Counted from the stretch's first letter, positions 42,070 through 53,850 are shown. The stretch is 64,000 bases of DNA from Arthrobacter sp. NicSoilB4 (GCF_019977335.1 NZ_AP024653.1:2108001-2172000), one strand, 5' to 3'. Notes: generated from the letters alone by a model not told the origin. Numbers and translations: made by a program.

Positions 42070-42942
42070 TTACTTGGTTTCGGTCGGGGCCGGGTTGCGG
42101 TCGTACTCTTCGCCGAGGAGACCGGTGTTGCCGTCCTGGCGGAGCTTTTCCAGGTGCGCCTGGAATTCGGCGTCGGAAACGACCTTTACGCGGAACAGCA
42201 TTTCGGAGTGGTATTCGCCGCAGAGTTCGGCGCATTTGCCGTCGTAGGTCCCCTCCTTGGTGGGGGTGAACCTGATGTAGTTGGTCTTTCCGGGGATCAT
42301 GTCGCGCTTCTGCAGGAAGGCGGGGACCCAGAAGGAGTGGATGACGTCGCGGGCGTTCAGCTCTACGTCAACCGACTTATTGACCGGGAGGTACAGGGTG
42401 GGCAGCTTTTCCTTGTCCACAGCCTCACCGGTCAGGTGCGCCTGGACGCCGGCCTCGTGGACATCCTCGCGGATCACGTCGCCCTTTTTGTAGTTGAAGT
42501 CCCAGGCCCACTGCTTGCCGCGGACGTCAACGACGACGTCGGCCGGCTGTGCGCGGTTGTCGATCGCGTGCTGGTCTCGGTCGGTGAAGTAGAAGAACAC
42601 CAGGACCATGAACAGCGGGATCGTCAGGTAGAAGACCTCAAGGGGCAGGTTGAAGCTGTTCTGCCGGGGGAAGCCGACGGTGCCCTTGCGGCGCCGGTAG
42701 GCGACCATGCACCAGATCATCAGGCCCCAGGTAATGACACCAACGATCAGCGCGGCAATCCATGAGTTGACCCAGAGGTCCATGATGCGGTCAGTGTGGT
42801 TGGTGGTGCCGCGTTCAGTAGGCAGCCACCCTTTCTGTACCTCTGGTGAACATCCAGTCAAAGCCAACGCGCCGGCGAGTGCCAAGCCAGTGATCGTAGT
42901 GATCTGTTTGCGTCGGCTGCCGGTTCGGTTCTGCGAACTCAC
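42070..42942 (-). CDS. ctaC: Cytochrome c oxidase subunit II
   Basis: 290 residues. Lipoprotein-like signal ([15 protein letters not shown], lipobox LTGC), two membrane helices ([19 protein letters not shown] and [21 protein letters not shown]) and the CuA domain with [10 protein letters not shown] and [12 protein letters not shown] (Cys, Cys, His and Met ligands). It takes electrons from the QcrC hemes. ctaD follows after 10 bp. Confidence 0.96.
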   Translation of the reverse strand: MSSQNRTGSRRKQITTITGLALAGALALTGCSPEVQKGWLPTERGTTNHTDRIMDLWVNSWIAALIVGVITWGLMIWCMVAYRRRKGTVGFPRQNSFNLPLEVFYLTIPLFMVLVFFYFTDRDQHAIDNRAQPADVVVDVRGKQWAWDFNYKKGDVIREDVHEAGVQAHLTGEAVDKEKLPTLYLPVNKSVDVELNARDVIHSFWVPAFLQKRDMIPGKTNYIRFTPTKEGTYDGKCAELCGEYHSEMLFRVKVVSDAEFQAHLEKLRQDGNTGLLGEEYDRNPAPTETK

Positions 42943-43114
42943 AGACGGCCCTTCCTACTTGTTGCTGTCGCCCGGGCCGCGAAATGGCGGTCTGGGCACA
43001 CGAAAAGTTTTACTACTCGGTGTAGAGCTTACCGCTCCCCGCGAGTTTTCGCCCACATGTCCGCGCCGTGCGTCGGGACCTTTTTGCCGGGCCCGCTCGT
43101 TATGGATCCTGCGG

Positions 43115-43147
43115 CACTAAGGCCGGGCAGATTGCCCGGCCTTAGTG
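43115..43147 (-). terminator. Terminator overlapping the erpA stop codon
   Basis: Perfect 15-bp stem CACTAAGGCCGGGCA with its complement and a 3-nt loop. One arm includes the stop codon of the 43142 gene. Little T-tract follows on the minus strand. Confidence 0.6.
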
Positions 43148-43531
43148 GAAGGAATCACCGCAGGCGCATGAGCCGCCGGCGTTCGGATTGTCGATCGTGA
43201 AGCCCTGCTTGGAGATGGTGTCCTCGAAGTCGATGCTGGCGCCGCTGAGGTACGGGACGCTCATCTTGTCGACAACGACTTCAACGCCGTCGTAGTCGCG
43301 GACGGCGTCTCCGTCGAGGAGCCTCTCGTCGAAGTAGAGCTGGTAGATCAGGCCGGAGCAACCGCCGGGCTGCACGGCCACGCGGAGGCGCAGATCGGTG
43401 CGGCCTTCCTGCTCGAGCAGGCTGCGGACCTTGCCGGCTGCGACATCGGTCAGCTTGACCTCGTGCGTGGCCAGTTCCTCGCCCGCCGTGGCGGTGGTGT
43501 CGGCGCTGTTTTCATTGGTTGTAGTGCTCAT
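43142..43531 (-). CDS. erpA: Iron-sulfur cluster insertion protein, HesB/IscA/ErpA family
   Basis: 129 residues. The three metal/cluster cysteines are in VQPGGCSGLIYQ and GGSCACGDSFH. A hydrophilic 30-residue N-terminus precedes the domain. A-type carriers hand Fe-S clusters to apo-proteins; the Rieske subunit is one possible client in this region. It lies between ctaC and the M20 peptidase genes, alone. Confidence 0.9.
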   Translation of the reverse strand: MSTTTNENSADTTATAGEELATHEVKLTDVAAGKVRSLLEQEGRTDLRLRVAVQPGGCSGLIYQLYFDERLLDGDAVRDYDGVEVVVDKMSVPYLSGASIDFEDTISKQGFTIDNPNAGGSCACGDSFH

Positions 43532-43572
43532 GGCCTACCTTCTAACGACGGTGGTGGCGGCGCCCCCTCCCA

Positions 43573-43685
43573 GGGAACATCCGGCCCGCCCCTACTTGTA
43601 CGGTACGGGCTATAGCTAATGCTACGTCGATCAGCCGCGTAGCTCTAACTCCTGACGTAACCGTGGGTACAGGCCGGATGTTCCC
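43573..43685. repeat. 113-bp element with 14-bp inverted ends and an inner hairpin
   Basis: GGGAACATCCGGCC (43573-43586) is repeated as its exact complement at 43672-43685. Between them is GCTACG/CGTAGC (43621-43626/43638-43643) in a region with lower GC than its surroundings. It fills the space between the M20 peptidase stop and the erpA start, so it belongs to the erpA upstream region. No target-site duplication was seen. It could be a structured leader, a terminator-promoter region or a small MITE-like element. Confidence 0.5.
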
Positions 43686-43712
43686 CGGGAAGGGGGTCCC
43701 GGCCCGGTCCGC

Positions 43713-45143
43713 TTAGGCCAGCCCTTCCTCGTTCAGCCGGGCCAGCATCAGGGCTTCGGCTACGACCGCGTTCCGGAAGTCGCCCAGATGCAGGGATTCG
43801 TTGGCGCTGTGCGCCCGCGAATCGGGATCCTCGACGCCGGTGACCAGGATCTGCACGTCGGGGTACAGCTCGGTCAGGTCGGCGATGAACGGAATGGAAC
43901 CGCCGATGCCGGTTTCGACTGCGGGCACGCCCCAGGCCTCGCCGAGCGCCCACATCGCGACGCCTGCGGCCTTGGAGGAGGTGTCCGTGAGGAAGGAGTT
44001 GCCGCTCTCCCCCGGCGTGAAGACCACGTGGGCGCCGAACGGTGCATTGGCTTCCACGTGCCTGCGGACGGCATCCATCGCCTCGGCCGGGTCCTGCCCG
44101 GGAGCGAGCCGCATGCTGAACTTCGCCCGCGCCCGGGGCAGCAGGGTGTTCGAGGCGACGTCCACGGCGGGTGCATCGAAGCCGATGATCGACAGCGCCG
44201 GTTTGGTCCACATCCGCGAGGCGATGGTGCCGGTGCCGGCGAGCCGGACGCCGTCGAGCACCGACGCGTCGGCGCGGTATTCCTCTTCGGAGAGGTCCAC
44301 GGTGGCGTCGTCGCGGCTGACGAGGCCGGCGATCGCGACGTTGCCCTCGTCGTCGTGGAGGGTGGCGATGAGCCGGGACAGCAGGGTCGGCGCGTCCAGC
44401 ACGGGGCCGCCGAACATGCCAGAGTGGACGGCGTGGTCCAGGACCTTGACCTCGATGGTGCCGTCCACCAGGCCGCGGAGGCTGGTGGTGAGCGCGGGGA
44501 TGCCGACCTTCCAGTTGCTGGAGTCGGCCACGACGATCACATCGGCGCGGAGCAGCTCCCGGTGGGTTTCCAGGAAGGTGCGGAACGTCGGGGAGCCGGC
44601 TTCCTCCTCGCCCTCGAAGAAGAACGTCACGCCGAGGCCCAGATCGTCGCCCAGCACGCGGGTCACGGCCGCGTAGGCGGCGATGTGGGCCATGATGCCG
44701 GCCTTGTCGTCGGCGGCGCCGCGGCCGTAGAGCCGGCCGTCACGCTCGACGGCGGTGAACGGCTCCGTCTCCCACAGCGCCAGGTCTCCGGTGGGCTGCA
44801 CATCGTGGTGCGCGTACAGCAGGATCGTCGGCTTGCCTTCGGCCGCGGGGCGGCGTGCGACGACGGCGGGGCCGCCGGGCGTCCCGTCTTCCTTGTCGCA
44901 GCGCAGGATCTGCACGTCGTCGAAGCCGCTGTCCCGCACCAGCCGGGCGACGGCGTCGGCGCTGGCATTCAGCGGGGCGGGGTCGAAGCTTGGCCAGGCG
45001 ATGCCGGGGATAGCGACGAGCTCTTTCAACTGGGCGATCGTGGTGTCGAACGATTCGGTGACGGCCTGGCGGAGCGCCTCGGTGTCGACGGTTCCCATCT
45101 GGACGGTTGCGGTTTGCGGGTTCCCCGCGGGTGATGAAGTCAT
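43713..45143 (-). CDS. M20 family metallopeptidase (dipeptidase)
   Basis: 476 residues. Di-zinc site: LLYAHHDVQP, GRGAADDKAGIMAHI, FFFEGEEEAGSP, GIGGSIPFIADL and a final AHSANESLHLGDF. This is the CNDP/dipeptidase-like subgroup that cleaves short peptides. ATG 45143 is chosen because TAGTGT lies 7 nt upstream on the minus strand and the longer frame runs across the divergent gene's promoter. Confidence 0.92.
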   Translation of the reverse strand: MTSSPAGNPQTATVQMGTVDTEALRQAVTESFDTTIAQLKELVAIPGIAWPSFDPAPLNASADAVARLVRDSGFDDVQILRCDKEDGTPGGPAVVARRPAAEGKPTILLYAHHDVQPTGDLALWETEPFTAVERDGRLYGRGAADDKAGIMAHIAAYAAVTRVLGDDLGLGVTFFFEGEEEAGSPTFRTFLETHRELLRADVIVVADSSNWKVGIPALTTSLRGLVDGTIEVKVLDHAVHSGMFGGPVLDAPTLLSRLIATLHDDEGNVAIAGLVSRDDATVDLSEEEYRADASVLDGVRLAGTGTIASRMWTKPALSIIGFDAPAVDVASNTLLPRARAKFSMRLAPGQDPAEAMDAVRRHVEANAPFGAHVVFTPGESGNSFLTDTSSKAAGVAMWALGEAWGVPAVETGIGGSIPFIADLTELYPDVQILVTGVEDPDSRAHSANESLHLGDFRNAVVAEALMLARLNEEGLA

Positions 45144-45257
45144 GGCCAGAACACTACCCGTGTCGCGGATCACGCTAAACCCGTGAACGCTGGCACTGAC
45201 ACTGACACGGCAGGTCATGCGCCGTGTGGGCTGGGTCTCGCGCATGCCGCCCCGGGG

Positions 45258-45263
45258 TATTCT
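45258..45263 (+). promoter_or_regulatory. -10 box (TATTCT) of the DUF3043 gene
   Basis: TATTCT ends 6 nt before GTG 45270. It fixes the start and suggests a leaderless message. Confidence 0.5.
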
Positions 45264-45269
45264 GTAGGG

Positions 45270-45866
45270 GTGTTTGGACGTAAAAAGGAAGCGCCAACGG
45301 CGCAGGACATAGTTGACCAACAGGCGGCCGGGGCAACCCGGGACACTGCCCCCGGCAAGGGCGCGCCCACGCCCAAGCGCAGCGCCCAGGTGGCTGCCCG
45401 CAAACGGCCGCTCGTGCCGGAGGACCGCAAGGCCTCCAAGGCGGCAGAGCGCGCAGCGGTCCAGGAGCAGCGGCTGAAGATGCGGCAGGCCATGGACACC
45501 GGCGACGAGAAGTACCTGCCGCTGCGGGACAAGGGTCCGCAGAAGCGCTTCGCCCGTGACTATGTGGACGCCCGCTTCAGCCTGGGCGAGTACCTGATGT
45601 TCGGTGCCCTAATCTTCGTGGTTGTCTCACTGCTCGTCCCGGCCTCCAGCGAACAGATGATCTACGTCCTGGGCGGCTTCTGGGTGATGTTCCTGGCTGT
45701 TTTCGTCGACGTCTTCATCCTCTCCCGGAAGCTCCGGAAGCGGCTGACGGAGAAGTTCGGCGAAGTGGAGCGCGGTACCGTCTGGTACGGCTCCATGCGC
45801 TCGCTGCAGTTCCGCCGCCTGCGCCTTCCCAAGCCCCTCGTCAAGCGCGGCGAATACCCCGCCTGA
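45270..45866 (+). CDS. DUF3043 family membrane protein
   Basis: 198 residues. It begins FGRKKEAPTAQD, has a long Ala/Lys/Pro-rich charged stretch (~10-95), the conserved RFARDYVDARFSLGEYLMFG, two helices (ALIFVVVSLLVPAS and MIYVLGGFWVMFLAVFVDVFIL) and a C-terminal RSLQFRRLRLPKPLVKRGE. The family is restricted to Actinobacteria; function unknown. GTG start. Confidence 0.92.
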   Translation: MFGRKKEAPTAQDIVDQQAAGATRDTAPGKGAPTPKRSAQVAARKRPLVPEDRKASKAAERAAVQEQRLKMRQAMDTGDEKYLPLRDKGPQKRFARDYVDARFSLGEYLMFGALIFVVVSLLVPASSEQMIYVLGGFWVMFLAVFVDVFILSRKLRKRLTEKFGEVERGTVWYGSMRSLQFRRLRLPKPLVKRGEYPA

Positions 45867-45885
45867 CTCCCCCGATCAACAACGG

Positions 45886-45915
45886 GCCCCCGGCAGCTGG
45901 GCTGCCGGGGGCTTT
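45886..45915 (+). terminator. Terminator after the DUF3043 gene
   Basis: Perfect 12-bp stem GCCCCCGGCAGC/GCTGCCGGGGGC with a 3-nt loop and TTTGT after it. Confidence 0.8.
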
Positions 45916-45955
45916 GTCGTTCCTGGTGTTCGGTGCCCCCGGGCGGGGCCGCCCC

Positions 45956-47029
45956 TCAGCGCCGGGACGGGTGCTTCGCGAGCAGCCGGTTGATGCGGCC
46001 AGCCCAGAACGGACCTTCGTAGAGGAAGGCCGTGTATCCCTGCACGAGTGTGGCGCCGGCGTCGAGCCGCTGCTGGACGTCCTGCGCGGTTTCGACGCCG
46101 CCCACCGAGACCAGGGTCAGCTTGCCGCCGGTTGCCGCCTTCAGCCGGGCCAGCACCTCGAGGGAACGCTGCTTCAGCGGGGCACCCGAAAGCCCGCCCG
46201 CACCACACTCCGCCACCTTGTCCGGGGCGGACGAGAGGCCGCTGCGGGCGATGGTGGTGTTGGTGGCAATGATCCCGTCCAGTTTCAGGTCCAGCGCGAG
46301 GCGCGCGACGTCGTCGATGTCCTCATTGCTGAGGTCCGGAGCGATCTTGACCAGCAGCGGGACGTGGCGTCCGGAAGCCGTGTCCGCCGCCTCCCCCACT
46401 GCCGTCAGCAGCGGGCGGAGAGTTTCCACATCCTGGAGAAGCCGCAGGCCCGGGGTGTTCGGGGAGCTGACGTTGACCACGAGGTAGTCGGCCGCGGGTG
46501 CCAGGCTCCGGGCGCTGATGAGGTAGTCGGCCACCGCGTCTTCAAGTTCGACCACCTTGCTCTTGCCGATGTTGACCCCGATCACCGGGCGGACGCCCGG
46601 GTGGCGGCGCTGCAGGGCCGCCCGGGCGGACTTCAGCCGGGGCGCCACAGCGGCCGCCCCGTCGTTGTTGAAGCCCATCCGGTTGATCACAGCCCTGTCG
46701 TCGACCAGGCGGAAGAGCCTCGGCGCCGGGTTCCCCGGCTGGGCCTGGCCGGTAATGGTACCGACTTCCACATGGCCGAAGCCGAGCTCGGTCAGGGCCT
46801 CAATGCCGTGGCCCTCCTTGTCGAAGCCGGCAGCCAGTCCGAAGGGCGACGGGAAGGTCAGGCCGAACGCCTGGGTCTGCAGTGACGCCGCGGGGGCGGT
46901 GAACTTCTGCAGCACCCTCCCGGCCCCGCAGGTGTGGATGATTCGGATGGCCTTGAAGCCGATCTTATGGGCGCGTTCGGCGTCCATCCATGAGAAGGCC
47001 AGCCGGAAGAATGTCGGATATACGCGCAT
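45956..47029 (-). CDS. pyrD: Dihydroorotate dehydrogenase (quinone), class 2
   Basis: 357 residues. The N-terminal membrane-association helix (FFRLAFSWMDAERAHKIGFKA) identifies class 2. FMN-binding and active-site segments: LTFPSPFGLAAGFDKEGHG, GFNNDGAAAV, VVNVSSPNTPGLRLLQ (catalytic Ser), ATNTTIAR and VSVGGVETAQDV. It oxidises dihydroorotate to orotate in pyrimidine synthesis, passing electrons to menaquinone. Confidence 0.95.
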   Translation of the reverse strand: MRVYPTFFRLAFSWMDAERAHKIGFKAIRIIHTCGAGRVLQKFTAPAASLQTQAFGLTFPSPFGLAAGFDKEGHGIEALTELGFGHVEVGTITGQAQPGNPAPRLFRLVDDRAVINRMGFNNDGAAAVAPRLKSARAALQRRHPGVRPVIGVNIGKSKVVELEDAVADYLISARSLAPAADYLVVNVSSPNTPGLRLLQDVETLRPLLTAVGEAADTASGRHVPLLVKIAPDLSNEDIDDVARLALDLKLDGIIATNTTIARSGLSSAPDKVAECGAGGLSGAPLKQRSLEVLARLKAATGGKLTLVSVGGVETAQDVQQRLDAGATLVQGYTAFLYEGPFWAGRINRLLAKHPSRR

Positions 47030-47085
47030 GGCTCTAGTTTTGCGGTTCCGGCGGTCCAGACCAAACCCGCCTCCGCGCCGGGCGC

Positions 47086-47091
47086 TAGCAT
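47086..47091 (+). promoter_or_regulatory. -10 box (TAGCAT) of the alpha/beta hydrolase
   Basis: TAGCAT ends 6 nt before ATG 47098, without a ribosome site: leaderless pattern. Confidence 0.5.
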
Positions 47092-47097
47092 GAAGCC

Positions 47098-48117
47098 ATG
47101 ACCAGCGAGGAATGGGTACCGGATATCCTCGGCGACGGCTTCGAAGCGTGCACCGTCCCGGCGTCGGGCCCCGACGGCGTCGAGCGGACCGCGACGCTGG
47201 TCCGGCATGTTGCAGCCCAAGCGGGTGCGGCCGGCGGTGCTGACCTGGCCGGGGGCCAGCGGAGCCGGGCCGTCCTGTTCCTGCACGGCTGGAGCGACTA
47301 CTTCTTCAACGAGGAACTGGCAGAGTTCTGGACCGGCCAGGGCTTTGCGTTCTTCGCCCTGGACATGCACAACCACGGGCGGAGCCTCCAGGCCGGCGGG
47401 CACGGCGGCTATGTGGCGGACCTGGACGATTATGACGCCGAGATCACCGCGGCGATCAGCATCATCGCCTCCCTGCACCCCGGGGCCGAAAACCCTCCGA
47501 CCGTGGCGCTGATGGGGCATTCCACCGGTGGGCTCATTGCCGCACTGTGGGCCAGCCGGCATCGCGGGATGGTCTCGCAGCTGATCCTCGACAGCCCCTG
47601 GCTGGAAATGCACGGCAGCCCGGCCGTGCGCCGCGCGGCGCGGACCATGGTGGAACCGCTCGCGCGGTTCTGGCCCGAGGCCGTCATCCGGCTGCCCGAA
47701 CGCGGCTTCTACTGGCGCAGCGTCAGCAGCGCCGCGGAGGGCGAATGGACACTGGATGACAACTACCGCCCGCCCCGGGCGTTCCCCGTCCGGGCCGGCT
47801 GGCTCAGCGCGGTCCTCAGCGGGCAGTCGCGGGTGGCGCGGGGACTGAACATCGACGTCCCGATCCTGGTCCTGATTTCCGGGGCCAGCGCCACCGGGAT
47901 GTTTTGGAAGGAATCCATGCGCCGCACGGACGCGGTCCTGGACGTCAACACCATCGCCCTGCGCGCTCTCAGCCTGGGCCGCACCGTCACCCTGGAACGG
48001 ATCGACGGGGCCCTGCATGATGTGTTCCTGTCCGCCCCGCGGGTCCGTGCCGACGCCTATGCGCGGCTGGCCCGCTGGCTCCGGGCGTATGTCCTGGACG
48101 ACGGCGGCACCGCCTGA
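47098..48117 (+). CDS. Alpha/beta hydrolase, lysophospholipase-like
   Basis: 339 residues. FLHGWSDYFFNEELAEFW (oxyanion loop), ALDMHNHGRSL, the nucleophile elbow LMGHSTGGLIAALW (Ser) and a C-terminal His in ALHDVFLSAP. It resembles the serine aminopeptidase S33/monoacylglycerol-lipase group. Substrate unknown. Isolated plus-strand gene between pyrD and uppS. Confidence 0.88.
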   Translation: MTSEEWVPDILGDGFEACTVPASGPDGVERTATLVRHVAAQAGAAGGADLAGGQRSRAVLFLHGWSDYFFNEELAEFWTGQGFAFFALDMHNHGRSLQAGGHGGYVADLDDYDAEITAAISIIASLHPGAENPPTVALMGHSTGGLIAALWASRHRGMVSQLILDSPWLEMHGSPAVRRAARTMVEPLARFWPEAVIRLPERGFYWRSVSSAAEGEWTLDDNYRPPRAFPVRAGWLSAVLSGQSRVARGLNIDVPILVLISGASATGMFWKESMRRTDAVLDVNTIALRALSLGRTVTLERIDGALHDVFLSAPRVRADAYARLARWLRAYVLDDGGTA

Positions 48118-48160
48118 CAGCGCGCTCCGGCGGCGGCTGGCGCGGGGTGGCTCCCGGGCG

Positions 48161-48988
48161 TCAGGCCGGGCCGGCGGGGGCCGCGTCCACCGCGCCGCCG
48201 TAGCGGCGGTCCCGCTGCGCATAGATCTCGACGGCATCCCACAGTGTGCGCCGGTCCACGTCGGGCCACAGCGTGTCCAGGAAGACAAATTCGGCGTAGG
48301 CCGACTGCCAGAGCATGAAGTTGGACAGCCGCTGCTCGCCGGAGCTGCGCAGGAACAGGTCCACGTCCGGCAGGTCCGGCTCGTCCAGGTATTTCTGGAT
48401 CGTCTTCTCGGTGATGGCCCCCGGCTTGAGCCGGCCCGCGGCCACCTCCTCCGCGATCGCGGACACTGCATCGGCGATTTCGGCGCGGCCCCCGTAGTTA
48501 ACACACATGTTCAGGGTGCAGGTGCTGTTTCCGCGGGTGAAGTCCTCGGCCTCCTCCAGCTCCCGGATCACCGATCCCCACAGCCTCGGCCGCCGTCCGG
48601 ACCATCGGATCCGTACACCCCATTCATCCAGCTGGTTGCGCTGCCGACGTAGCACATCTTTGTTAAATCCCATCAGGAAACGGACTTCTTCAGGCGAGCG
48701 GCGCCAGTTCTCCGTTGAGAAGGCATAGACACTCACGTGCTCGATGCCAAGTTCGATCGCTCCGGCCATCACGTCCAGCAGGGCGGGCTCCCCCGCCTTG
48801 TGGCCCTCGATCCGGGGCAGGCCGCGCTGGTTGGCCCAGCGGCCGTTGCCGTCCATCACAATCGCGACGTGCCGCGGAATGAACTCCGCCGGGATGGCCG
48901 GAGGAACGGCACCGGAGGGGTGCGGGTACGGGCTCACCACGGGGGTGCTCCGCTGCCGGACCGGATTCTTCTTTTTACCCAACGCCAC
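48161..48988 (-). CDS. uppS: Isoprenyl transferase (undecaprenyl/decaprenyl diphosphate synthase type)
   Basis: 275 residues. cis-prenyltransferase motifs: [27 protein letters not shown] (catalytic Asp), [18 protein letters not shown] and [17 protein letters not shown]. It makes the polyprenyl carrier lipid for cell-wall synthesis. A Lys/Pro-rich N-terminal extension precedes the domain. It starts at GTG 48988, two bases after the recO stop, so it is coupled to recO. Confidence 0.95.
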   Translation of the reverse strand: MALGKKKNPVRQRSTPVVSPYPHPSGAVPPAIPAEFIPRHVAIVMDGNGRWANQRGLPRIEGHKAGEPALLDVMAGAIELGIEHVSVYAFSTENWRRSPEEVRFLMGFNKDVLRRQRNQLDEWGVRIRWSGRRPRLWGSVIRELEEAEDFTRGNSTCTLNMCVNYGGRAEIADAVSAIAEEVAAGRLKPGAITEKTIQKYLDEPDLPDVDLFLRSSGEQRLSNFMLWQSAYAEFVFLDTLWPDVDRRTLWDAVEIYAQRDRRYGGAVDAAPAGPA

Positions 48989-48990
48989 AG

Positions 48991-49746
48991 TTACGTTCGC
49001 TCCACATGTTTGAGGGACTTAAGGACACGTTCGAGATGCCACTGCAGGTAACTGGCCACCAGGCCGGCCGCCTCGCGGCGGTGCAAGGGGACTGACGCGT
49101 CCGCCGTCGTCCAGTCCCCCGTCAGCAGCGCACCCAGCAGGAGCACTGTCTCCGCGGCGGGTGCCGGGGATCCCGGCGGGCGGCAGTCGGCGCACACCAT
49201 GCCACCCAGCGGCGCCGAGAACGCGGTGTGCGGACCGCGGGCACCGCAGCGGGCGCAGTCGGTGAAGCTCGGCGCCCAGCCGCCGGTGGCGAGGGCGCGC
49301 AGCAGGTAGGAATCGAGGATGAGTTCCGGGGTGTGGTCGCCGCGGCTCAGCGAGGCCAGTGCGCCGACGAGGAGGTTGTATTGGGCGGTGCCCGCTTCGC
49401 CGTCGACGTCGGTGAGCTTTTCCGCCGTCTCGGTCATGGCGGCGGCGACCGTGTAGCGGCCGTAGTCCGCGGCGATACTGCCGCCGTAGGCCCCCTTGGC
49501 GACGGCCTGCGTGACGATGTCCAGCGTGCGGCCGGATATCAGCTGGAGGTCGGCGACCATAAAAGGCTCGAGGCGGGCGCCGAAGCGGCTGGACGTGCGC
49601 CGGACTCCTTTGGCCACCGCGCGGACCTGGCCGTGGTGCTTGGTCAGGATGGTGATGATGCGGTCCGCCTCGCCCAGCTTGTGGGTGCGCAGCACGACGC
49701 CGTCGTCACGGTAGGCGCGGGAAGAAAAGGAGGATGGTTGGGCCAC
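48991..49746 (-). CDS. recO: DNA repair protein RecO
   Basis: 251 residues from GTG 49746 (a GTG at 49761 would add five). N-terminal OB fold ([28 protein letters not shown]) and the zinc site CARCG ... CADC. RecO loads RecA onto SSB-coated DNA. Ordered leuA-recO-uppS on the minus strand. Confidence 0.94.
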   Translation of the reverse strand: MAQPSSFSSRAYRDDGVVLRTHKLGEADRIITILTKHHGQVRAVAKGVRRTSSRFGARLEPFMVADLQLISGRTLDIVTQAVAKGAYGGSIAADYGRYTVAAAMTETAEKLTDVDGEAGTAQYNLLVGALASLSRGDHTPELILDSYLLRALATGGWAPSFTDCARCGARGPHTAFSAPLGGMVCADCRPPGSPAPAAETVLLLGALLTGDWTTADASVPLHRREAAGLVASYLQWHLERVLKSLKHVERT

Positions 49747-49797
49747 GGTTAATCTTCGCACTGCATCAGAAGAAACGTTGCCTTTCAGGAAGAACAG

Positions 49798-49830
49798 CGC
49801 TGCGCCGCCGGACGGACCGGCGGCGCAGCG
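49798..49830 (-). terminator. Hairpin after leuA
   Basis: Perfect 14-bp stem CGCTGCGCCGCCGG with its complement and a 5-nt loop, 9 bp after the leuA stop. The minus-strand continuation CTGTTCTTCC is moderately T-rich. Confidence 0.65.
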
Positions 49831-49839
49831 GCTGACAGC

Positions 49840-51716
<1,877 letters not shown>

Positions 51717-51831
51717 CTTTTCACAGTAACACGGGTGCGTAAGATGAAGGAGCCATACCTCCGCAACGTCCACCATGCAGACCGGCCACGTGTAATAAGG
51801 CGGTGCCGGGCTGCTTCTCAAAGGAGCATCT

Positions 51832-53784
51832 GTGCCACTTTCGGGGATCGCCCTGTCCAATATCGACGCCAGTGTCAGGCCTCAGGATGACCTGTACCAG
51901 CATGTCAACGGCGCCTGGCTCAAGAACACTGAGATTCCGGATGACCGGCCCCTGGAGGGGACGTTCACGGCGCTGCGGGACGGCTCGGAACTCGCGGTCA
52001 AGGAGATCATCGAGGACGCGGCGGCCCGCGGCGCGGACTCCACCGGGATCGAGCAGAAAATCGGCGACCTCTACAACAGCTTCCTGGACGAGGCTGCCGT
52101 GGAGGCCAAGGGGCTGGACCCGATCAGGCAGCGGCTCGCCGAGGTGTTCGCCACGGAGTCAGCCGCCGATCTCGTGGCTTTGGCCGGCCGGCTGTTCCGC
52201 GCGGACGTGGGCGGCCTGTTCTACATCTATCCCGCCCCCGACGCCGGGAACCCGGACCGGATCCTGCTCTACACCGGCCAGGGCGGCCTGGGCCTGCCGG
52301 ATGAGTCGTACTACCGCGAGGAAAAGTTCGCGCCGATGGTCCAGGCCTACCGGGAGCATGTGCAGGCGGTCTTCGGCCTGGCCGGTGTCACAGGCCCGGA
52401 GGACGCGGCAGGCCGCGTCGTGGAACTGGAGACCGCGCTGGCCTCGCACCACTGGGACAACGTCACGCTGCGTGACCCGCAGAAGACGTACAACCTGAAG
52501 ACCGCGGACGAGGCGGCGCAACTCTTCCCGCTTCTCGCCACGTGGTTCGACGCCGCCGGCATCGCACCGGAGAAGCGGGCGGACCTCGTTGTGAGCACGC
52601 CGGACTTCTTCGCCGGAGCGGCGTCGCTGCTGGACTCCGAACCGCTGTCCGTCTGGCAGGAATGGCTGGCCATGCGGGTCGTCAGCGCGGCCGCACCGTA
52701 CCTGTCGTCGGCCTTTGTTGATGCGAACTTCGCCTTCTACGGCACCACGCTCAGCGGCACTCCGCGCAACAAGGACCGGTGGAAGCGCGGCGTCGCCGTC
52801 GTGGAGGCCGCGCTCGGCGAGGCGGTCGGCCAGATCTACGTTGCCCGGCATTTCCCGGAAACCCACAAGGCGCGCATGGAGTCGCTGGTGGCGAACCTGA
52901 TCGAGGCCTACCGCGAATCCATCACGGGTCTCGCCTGGATGGGCGAGGACACCAAGCACGAGGCGCTCAAGAAGCTCGATTCCTTCCGGGCCAAGATCGG
53001 CTTCCCGGACAAGTGGATCGACTATTCCGCCGTGGAGATCGATCCTTCGGACCTGCTGGGCAATGTGGAGCGCGCGCACAGCGCCGACGTCGACCGGCAC
53101 CTGGACGAGGTGGGCAAGCCCGTCGACCGGGAGAAGTGGCTGATGACGCCGCAGACGGTGAACGCGTACTACCACCCGCTACTCAACGAAATCGTGTTCC
53201 CGGCCGCCATCCTGCAGCCGCCGTTCTTCACCGCCGACGCCGACGATGCCGTCAACTACGGGGGCATCGGTGCCGTCATCGGCCACGAAATCGGCCACGG
53301 CTTCGACGACCAGGGCTCCCAGTACGACGGCAGCGGCCTGCTCCGCAACTGGTGGACGGAGGGCGACCGCACAGCCTTCGAGTCGCTGACCTCGAAGCTT
53401 GTCGCCCAGTTCGATGCGCTCTCCCCCACCGCGGCGCCCGGGCACAACGTCAACGGCAAGCTGACCCTCGGCGAAAACATCGGCGACCTCGGCGGCCTGG
53501 CGATCGCGTACAAGGCCTACCTGATCAGCCTCGACGGCCAGGAGCCGCCGGTCCTGGACGGCCTGACGGGTGTGCAGCGCTTCTTCGCGTCCTGGGCTGC
53601 CAGCTGGCGGCAGGTCATGCGGAGCGAGGAAGCGATCCGCAGGCTCGCCACGGATCCGCACTCCCCGAACGAGTTCCGCACCAACCAGATTGCCCGGAAC
53701 CTCGATGCCTTCCACGAGGCCTTCGGGACCACGGAGCGGGACGGCATGTGGATGCCCGCGGCCGAGCGCGTCAGCATCTGGTAG
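51832..53784 (+). CDS. M13 family metallopeptidase (PepO/neprilysin type)
   Basis: 650 residues. Zinc site VIGHEIGHGFDDQGSQYDGSG (HExxH) with the third ligand in LTLGENIGDLGGLAIAYKAY, plus NAYYHPLLNEIVFPAAILQPPFF and a C-terminal RVSIW. Without signal peptide, so intracellular like other bacterial PepO. It cleaves oligopeptides. AAAGGAG precedes GTG 51832. Divergent from leuA/leuL across about 115 bp. Confidence 0.95.
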   Translation: MPLSGIALSNIDASVRPQDDLYQHVNGAWLKNTEIPDDRPLEGTFTALRDGSELAVKEIIEDAAARGADSTGIEQKIGDLYNSFLDEAAVEAKGLDPIRQRLAEVFATESAADLVALAGRLFRADVGGLFYIYPAPDAGNPDRILLYTGQGGLGLPDESYYREEKFAPMVQAYREHVQAVFGLAGVTGPEDAAGRVVELETALASHHWDNVTLRDPQKTYNLKTADEAAQLFPLLATWFDAAGIAPEKRADLVVSTPDFFAGAASLLDSEPLSVWQEWLAMRVVSAAAPYLSSAFVDANFAFYGTTLSGTPRNKDRWKRGVAVVEAALGEAVGQIYVARHFPETHKARMESLVANLIEAYRESITGLAWMGEDTKHEALKKLDSFRAKIGFPDKWIDYSAVEIDPSDLLGNVERAHSADVDRHLDEVGKPVDREKWLMTPQTVNAYYHPLLNEIVFPAAILQPPFFTADADDAVNYGGIGAVIGHEIGHGFDDQGSQYDGSGLLRNWWTEGDRTAFESLTSKLVAQFDALSPTAAPGHNVNGKLTLGENIGDLGGLAIAYKAYLISLDGQEPPVLDGLTGVQRFFASWAASWRQVMRSEEAIRRLATDPHSPNEFRTNQIARNLDAFHEAFGTTERDGMWMPAAERVSIW

Positions 53785-53807
53785 GAGAACCTGCCGAAGC
53801 TAACGGC

Positions 53808-53850
53808 AAGGGCCGGCCGCGGGAACCTTATCCCGCGGCCGGCCCTTCTT
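53808..53850 (+). terminator. Terminator between the M13 peptidase and the LCP gene
   Basis: Perfect 17-bp stem (53808-53824 and 53831-53847), loop ACCTTA, then CTTCTT. The A and T ends make it usable from both sides of this convergent gap. Confidence 0.85.

Noticed and set aside
40323..42269. 648-residue plus-strand open frame
   Set aside because: Antisense to ctaD and ctaC, whose metal-ligand motifs are complete. Composition is typical of a mirror frame.
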